Origin: Hydractinia symbiolongicarpus
Taxonomy: Eukaryota > Cnidaria > Hydrozoa > Anthoathecata > Hydractiniidae
NCBI RefSeq assembly: GCF_029227915.1
Contig: NC_079880.1
Location: forward strand, 32,479,501-32,543,500
Direction of reading: 5' to 3'
Length of the DNA stretch: 64,000 nucleotides
Positions 60,414-64,000 of the stretch are shown here, piece after piece. The stretch's first letter is position 1, and each line of letters opens with the position of its first letter. Below the pieces are notes generated by a model. The model did not search any database, was not told where the DNA came from, and saw only the letters and a program-made list of their open reading frames with translations. The position numbers were made by a program, and so were the translations under genes.

Positions 60414-60635
60414 TTAAAATTCATAGTCGACAAAGATGTCTGGAAATTTCACCCTGAACGAGGACCCTTGAGCATCAATAACGATGTTCTGCACTGAAAG
60501 GTCATCCCCCTTAAGTCTCTCCAAATATCTCCCATGGTTGGGTGCATACTTTGCTTTCGGGTTGTATGAGTAAATGCTCATCTTTTCTTTAAGAATAAAC
60601 ATGAGACAGCTGTATGTCACGGATATAGAGAACAA
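60414..60635 (-). CDS. Small unknown ORF at edge of Polinton-like group
   Basis: 73 codons, start MFSISVTYSC, ending KFPDIFVDYEF. No domain recognised. Base composition is less AT-rich, like the adjoining group, which is the only reason to list it. It may be the end of a gene whose start is lost. Confidence 0.25.
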   Translation of the reverse strand: MFSISVTYSCLMFILKEKMSIYSYNPKAKYAPNHGRYLERLKGDDLSVQNIVIDAQGSSFRVKFPDIFVDYEF

Positions 60636-60748
60636 GGATCGCTCTAAAGTCGATCAGTATTCGACCCGTATGGCTTAACCTTTATAGTGACAATGAATTT
60701 GTCATTCGTAGGACAGAGCCTGATCAGACAGAAACTAGAATCGAAATT

Positions 60749-61237
60749 ATGAACGGTCTATACAGGATAAAGGATTTGGCAACCATCGTCAACAGTCAGG
60801 CAGGGGACAAGATCAAATTGTTTGTATTGAAAAATGGACTCTGTAGGCTTAGGGTTAGTGACGGGTATACTGTGGTAATTCATCGAAAACTACAGGAGCT
60901 TATGGGGCTACCCTACGACCCTACAAAAAAGTACTTTACCAAAGGCAATTATGGCAGCTTCTACAAAACTGACGTGTACCAAAGATTGAGACTCGTTTGC
61001 CCCCAGCTGGATGAAGACGATTGCCTACTCGATGGGAAGAAATCAAAAATGCTTGCTTTGCTTCCAACCAAAGAGTTAAACGCATGGGGAGACATGCTTA
61101 CATGGAGTTTTGACACTCCAATCTACCTTCCTTTGAAAGGCTCAACAGACAGACTGGAGTTCATGCTGACAGACGAGCATCATCATGAAAAGAACGTTTC
61201 GTTCGTTGGAATTACGATGCACTTACTCATAGAATAA
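60749..61237 (+). CDS. Polinton-like structural-type protein (unknown function)
   Basis: 162 codons from MNGLYRIKDLATIVNSQAGD, ending VGITMHLLIE. The MxGxYxIxxIxxIVNxxxG start and the LxVSDGYTVxxHxxLxELMG-like block resemble uncharacterised proteins I associate with cnidarian Polinton-type elements; the assignment is from memory of the pattern. It has no transmembrane segment. It is followed after 2 bp by the next gene, an overlap-style spacing unusual for host genes. Upstream, a short frame from ATG 60603 may be the remnant of a preceding cistron. Confidence 0.5.
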   Translation: MNGLYRIKDLATIVNSQAGDKIKLFVLKNGLCRLRVSDGYTVVIHRKLQELMGLPYDPTKKYFTKGNYGSFYKTDVYQRLRLVCPQLDEDDCLLDGKKSKMLALLPTKELNAWGDMLTWSFDTPIYLPLKGSTDRLEFMLTDEHHHEKNVSFVGITMHLLIE

Positions 61238-61239
61238 AG

Positions 61240-61881
61240 ATGAGTGACATAATGAAGTTATATCCGAGCTTACCGAGTGCCCCTGAGCATGAGCCTGAAG
61301 AAAGTCAGGTATATAGACTCAAGAAGATCGAGGAGGTGGAACAGTACTTGCGTGGTGAGATCAAAGAGCGTGACAAACTCGCCAAAAAGTTCAAGATGCA
61401 TGGTACGTGGGTTAGATTCATTGATCATGGATTGCTAGCTGTAAGTATTATAACTTCAGGTGTTGGGATTGGTAGTATGCTGTCCGGAATAGGTGTACCA
61501 CTAGCTGTGGCGATGGGTGGTATCACGATCGCTGTAGGACTAGGGCAGGCTGGTTTACGGAATGCGGGGGAGAGGCTAGACGTTAAGTCAAAGAAGCATG
61601 AGGGCATCAGACTATTAGCAGAGACTAAGTTGAACTCCGTTGTCGACCTCATCTCAAAGGCTGTGGAGAACGGTGTGATTAGTGATTATGAGTTCAGCCT
61701 AATCATGCAGGAGAAGCAACGCTACATGTTGCTGAAGGAGCAGGTCCGACAACGAACGAGAAAGATCGTAGATTCCACCAATGATCGGGAGCGACAGCAG
61801 CTTGTCGCAAAGGGGCGTGAGGAGGCCAAAGAGGAGCTTATGAAAAAACTTCAATCTGCGCAGTATGTCAGCGCTACTTAG
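61240..61881 (+). CDS. Polinton-like membrane protein
   Basis: 213 codons. A charged N-terminal coiled-coil-like region (about 22-52) comes first. Then a long Gly/Ala/Ile-rich hydrophobic region of about 40 residues (64-105, LLAVSIITSGVGIGSML onward) could make two membrane passes. A charged helical C-terminus follows (about 110-213). The layout recurs in cnidarian transposon-encoded proteins of unknown role. Compact spacing with the preceding gene suggests co-expression. The frame is fully open, so it decayed little or recently. Confidence 0.5.
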   Translation: MSDIMKLYPSLPSAPEHEPEESQVYRLKKIEEVEQYLRGEIKERDKLAKKFKMHGTWVRFIDHGLLAVSIITSGVGIGSMLSGIGVPLAVAMGGITIAVGLGQAGLRNAGERLDVKSKKHEGIRLLAETKLNSVVDLISKAVENGVISDYEFSLIMQEKQRYMLLKEQVRQRTRKIVDSTNDRERQQLVAKGREEAKEELMKKLQSAQYVSAT

Positions 61882-61903
61882 AGTCTCCACCCGCTTATTC
61901 GTA

Positions 61904-61933
61904 GATCTAGTGTATTGTTCAAAACACTAGATC
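61904..61933. terminator. Hairpin between converging stop codons
   Basis: Perfect 10-bp arms GATCTAGTGT / ACACTAGATC with a 10-nt loop. They lie inside the 54-bp gap between the plus-strand stop (61879-61881) and the minus-strand stop (61936-61938). Confidence 0.6.
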
Positions 61934-61935
61934 AC

Positions 61936-62208
61936 CTACACAATCTCGAGCACTTCTCCCGTATCTTGATTTATGAGCAAGTCGCCATCATGTACGACAC
62001 GTCGCTGTTTTTTAGCGAGATCCCTCAAATATTGTTCAATATTTTTCTCCCATGCAATTTTAGCACAAAGCTCGCAGTACGGTCCGTCCGTTTGTGTCGA
62101 CGCATCCTTATACTTGACTTTGTGTATGGCTTCGACAAGGTCTATTCGCTTTAACGTACAGTACCCTTTGAGACCTAAGGCTTTAGCTTCTTGTCGCAGT
62201 TTGTCCAT
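61936..62208 (-). CDS. SAP-like small protein
   Basis: 90 codons. Residues about 3-30 (LRQEAKALGLKGYCTLKR...LVEAI) have the spacing of a SAP DNA-binding helix-extended-helix. A CELC pair follows, then a charged tail. SAP-like proteins of this kind recur in Polinton-type elements. It converges on the membrane-protein gene with only a hairpin between, and follows the HNH-like gene by 32 bp on the same strand. Confidence 0.5.
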   Translation of the reverse strand: MDKLRQEAKALGLKGYCTLKRIDLVEAIHKVKYKDASTQTDGPYCELCAKIAWEKNIEQYLRDLAKKQRRVVHDGDLLINQDTGEVLEIV

Positions 62209-62240
62209 TTGTTTATGTGTGAACCGCGCCAGGCAACATT

Positions 62241-62768
62241 CTACATGGAGATATGACGGCTGCCTTTCGTTTGGTTATCCGCGATCCATATAGGCTGCAT
62301 GTTGGTATAGTGGAGCCTCGCAATTTGCACCTCTTCGCTAGGGTATTCTCCGTTCTCTCTATACCTTAGTGGCACCTTGTTATCAAACTGCCACTGCCCC
62401 TGGTTTCCCCAATTCATTCCACCATTAAATTGGGCTTGAATGAGCTTCATGAATGTAACAATATCGCACCCTAGATATTCCTGGGAAAATATCTCTGTGT
62501 CATACCTTAGGGCATTGCGAATCCTAGTTAGAATAAGGTTATGCAGATACCCGGGGTGATCGCATATGGAGCATAGCCGTTTTACTTTTATATGTGGGCA
62601 CTTGGTTCGCTCCCGCCACGCCTTATTAATATCGAGGCATTTGATACACCATTTTGTTCGTTGCCCGTCGCGTTGGATCTTGAAATTGTCTAGTGGTAAT
62701 TGATGCTTGCATTTAGTGCATTTTTTAACGTCCTCCATCTTGTTACTTTTTGTGAAGCACCACTTCAC
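62241..62768 (-). CDS. Zinc-finger/HNH-like protein with lost histidine
   Basis: 175 codons; Met-11 (MEDVKKCTKC) is an alternative start. Zinc-type Cys pairs lie at about 17-20 (CTKC), 42-45 (CIKC) and 66-69 (CSIC). A C-terminal block YLGCDIVTFMKLIQAQF, NWGNQGQWQFDNKVPL and ARLHYTNMQPIW resembles HNH nucleases of viruses and large DNA transposons. In those, the GQW segment normally reads HIDHI-like; here it is QFDNK, so the catalytic His is absent and nuclease activity is doubtful. Confidence 0.55.
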   Translation of the reverse strand: MKWCFTKSNKMEDVKKCTKCKHQLPLDNFKIQRDGQRTKWCIKCLDINKAWRERTKCPHIKVKRLCSICDHPGYLHNLILTRIRNALRYDTEIFSQEYLGCDIVTFMKLIQAQFNGGMNWGNQGQWQFDNKVPLRYRENGEYPSEEVQIARLHYTNMQPIWIADNQTKGSRHISM

Positions 62769-62789
62769 AAAACTCTGGACAGCCTTTGT

Positions 62790-63795
62790 AAAATAACGCT
62801 TCCACCTTTACTCCAGGTCCTGGTCCAGGAGCGCCCACAGAGCTACGAAACTCAGAAAGCATAACTGCTTCTTTGAAGAACGTAATTCTTCGTGAAAATG
62901 TTGTTGATGAAGAAATAGTATCATTGAAGGCAGTGAAAAACAACCGGAGACAACAGAATCTGGAAAAATTGAAAAATCTACAATTACGTATGACACCTGA
63001 AGCTGCACGATTGAACGAGTCAAATATGGAGTGTGGTGTATCAAATTGGCTTACAACTTTACCAATTAAAGAGCTAAACTATGATCTGAACAAGGAGCAG
63101 TTTTTTGACGCTCTACGTTTGTGATACGATTGGACAATCCCGAAACTTCCATCAGAATGCGTGTGTGGAAGCAAATTTAATGTTACACATGCGTTATCAT
63201 GCAAGAAAGGTGGCTACGTCTCTTTACGACACAATGAGATACGAGATATTACAGGGAAGTTACTGAAGGAAGTATGTAAAGAAGTGAGAAAGGAACCATT
63301 GCTGTTACGTTTAAGCAGTGAAAGAATCCATCAAAACGGTATTTTATCACAGGAAGCACGATTAGACATCAGCGCAGTCGGTTTTGGACCCCTGGTCAAC
63401 GAGTATTTTTAGATGTACGGGTCTTTGACCTCAACGCTCTGAGATACAAGGGTCTTTCTCTTGACAAATGCTTCAAGAAAAACGAAGAAGAGAAGAAGAG
63501 AGGATACAACGAAAGAGTTATGCAAGTAGAAAATGGAACATTAACTCCCCTTGTTTTTGCAACAAACGGTGGCATGGGAAGAGAGTGTAAACGATTTTAT
63601 CAGAGACTGTCTGAAATGATTTCGGAAAAAAGAAACATCAGATTCGCAGAAGCCCCCAAGTTTATTAGAACTAAAATTTCCTTCAGTCTGCTGCGATCAA
63701 CACTACTTTGCCTGAGAGGTTGCAGATCCTTCGCTCGGGACCACCAGCTGACAGATATGGAACTCGGAAATGTTGTATCACTCATTCGATCTTGA
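62790..63795 (+). pseudogene. C-terminal nuclease-like domain of a retroelement
   Basis: Reading pieces: 62805-63124 (ending NWLTTLPIKELNYDL), 63125-63412 and about 63390-63795. A Zn-like pattern CVCGSKFNVTHALSCKKGG...RHNEIRD is followed by EVRKEPLL, ARLDISAVGF and FLDVRVFDLNA, a layout like the restriction-like endonuclease end of non-LTR elements. A TGA (63122-63124) replaces the expected Arg codon, and one frame shift lies near 63390. The block ends with a stop and an A15 tail about 125 bp later. Confidence 0.5.
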
Positions 63796-63920
63796 ATAAT
63801 CAAGCGTTGTTAATTATTAAGTGAAACCATGTTGACCTGTAAATTGTTAATAACTTTTTATCTTATTTTTGTGTTGTTGTAAGTTTATTTTTTTATTTGT
63901 GGCAAATGTATGTAAATGTC

Positions 63921-63935
63921 AAAAAAAAAAAAAAA
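63921..63935 (+). repeat. Poly(A) tail of retroelement
   Basis: Fifteen A residues about 125 bp after the stop of the nuclease-like frame, consistent with a reverse-transcribed 3' end. Confidence 0.7.
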
Positions 63936-64000
63936 TCTTTAAAATCGCCGGATGGAAGATGAGATATATATAGATATATAGAAACAGCACAGAGCCTGGA

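Overview
This window is AT-rich, intron-bearing animal nuclear DNA. The transposon mix and the look of the conserved proteins suggest a marine invertebrate, most likely a cnidarian; that assignment is inference, since no species marker is present. There are no bacterial-style operons, rRNA genes or CRISPR arrays.

The backbone of the first 44 kb is one host gene on the minus strand. I assembled it from splice signals, intron phase and family similarity as a doublecortin-domain protein most like DCDC2. It has 11 coding exons running from the ATG at 44165 down to the stop at 153. All ten junctions keep frame and the total is 1,773 nt, or 590 codons plus stop. Two DCX domains are followed by a long acidic, serine-rich tail.

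Its introns are packed with transposons. Intron 9 (438-16572) holds a head-to-tail array of Helitron-like elements (1612-7614), a DIRS-like remnant split by a piggyBac-type MITE (11220-12715), a deleted Penelope-like element (13032-13704) and a BEL/Pao fossil (13840-15515). Introns 2 and 3 carry two copies of one APE-type LINE in opposite orientation (minus 21554-24990, plus 25890-28965), with exon 3 between them. Intron 1 holds a minus-strand Helitron-like copy interrupted by a 2-kb TA-flanked TIR element (33063-37010), a broken Ty3/gypsy pol (37630-41225) and further Helitron-like pieces.

Upstream of the host gene (44.7-56.5 kb) lie a second Ty3/gypsy element split by a TIR element with an internal 128-bp minisatellite, a PIF/Harbinger transposase remnant, a second inverted copy of the minisatellite element, and a Penelope-like element with RT, GIY-YIG nuclease and a hammerhead-ribozyme-like 3' region.

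At the right end (60.4-62.8 kb) is a compact, densely coding, convergent gene group that looks like part of a Maverick/Polinton (adintovirus-like) element. It includes a SAP-like protein, an HNH-like protein that has lost its key histidine, and a hairpin lying exactly between the two converging stop codons. It is followed by the C-terminal nuclease-like end of a non-LTR-type element with a poly(A) tail. Almost every major class of eukaryotic transposon is represented, most of it decayed.
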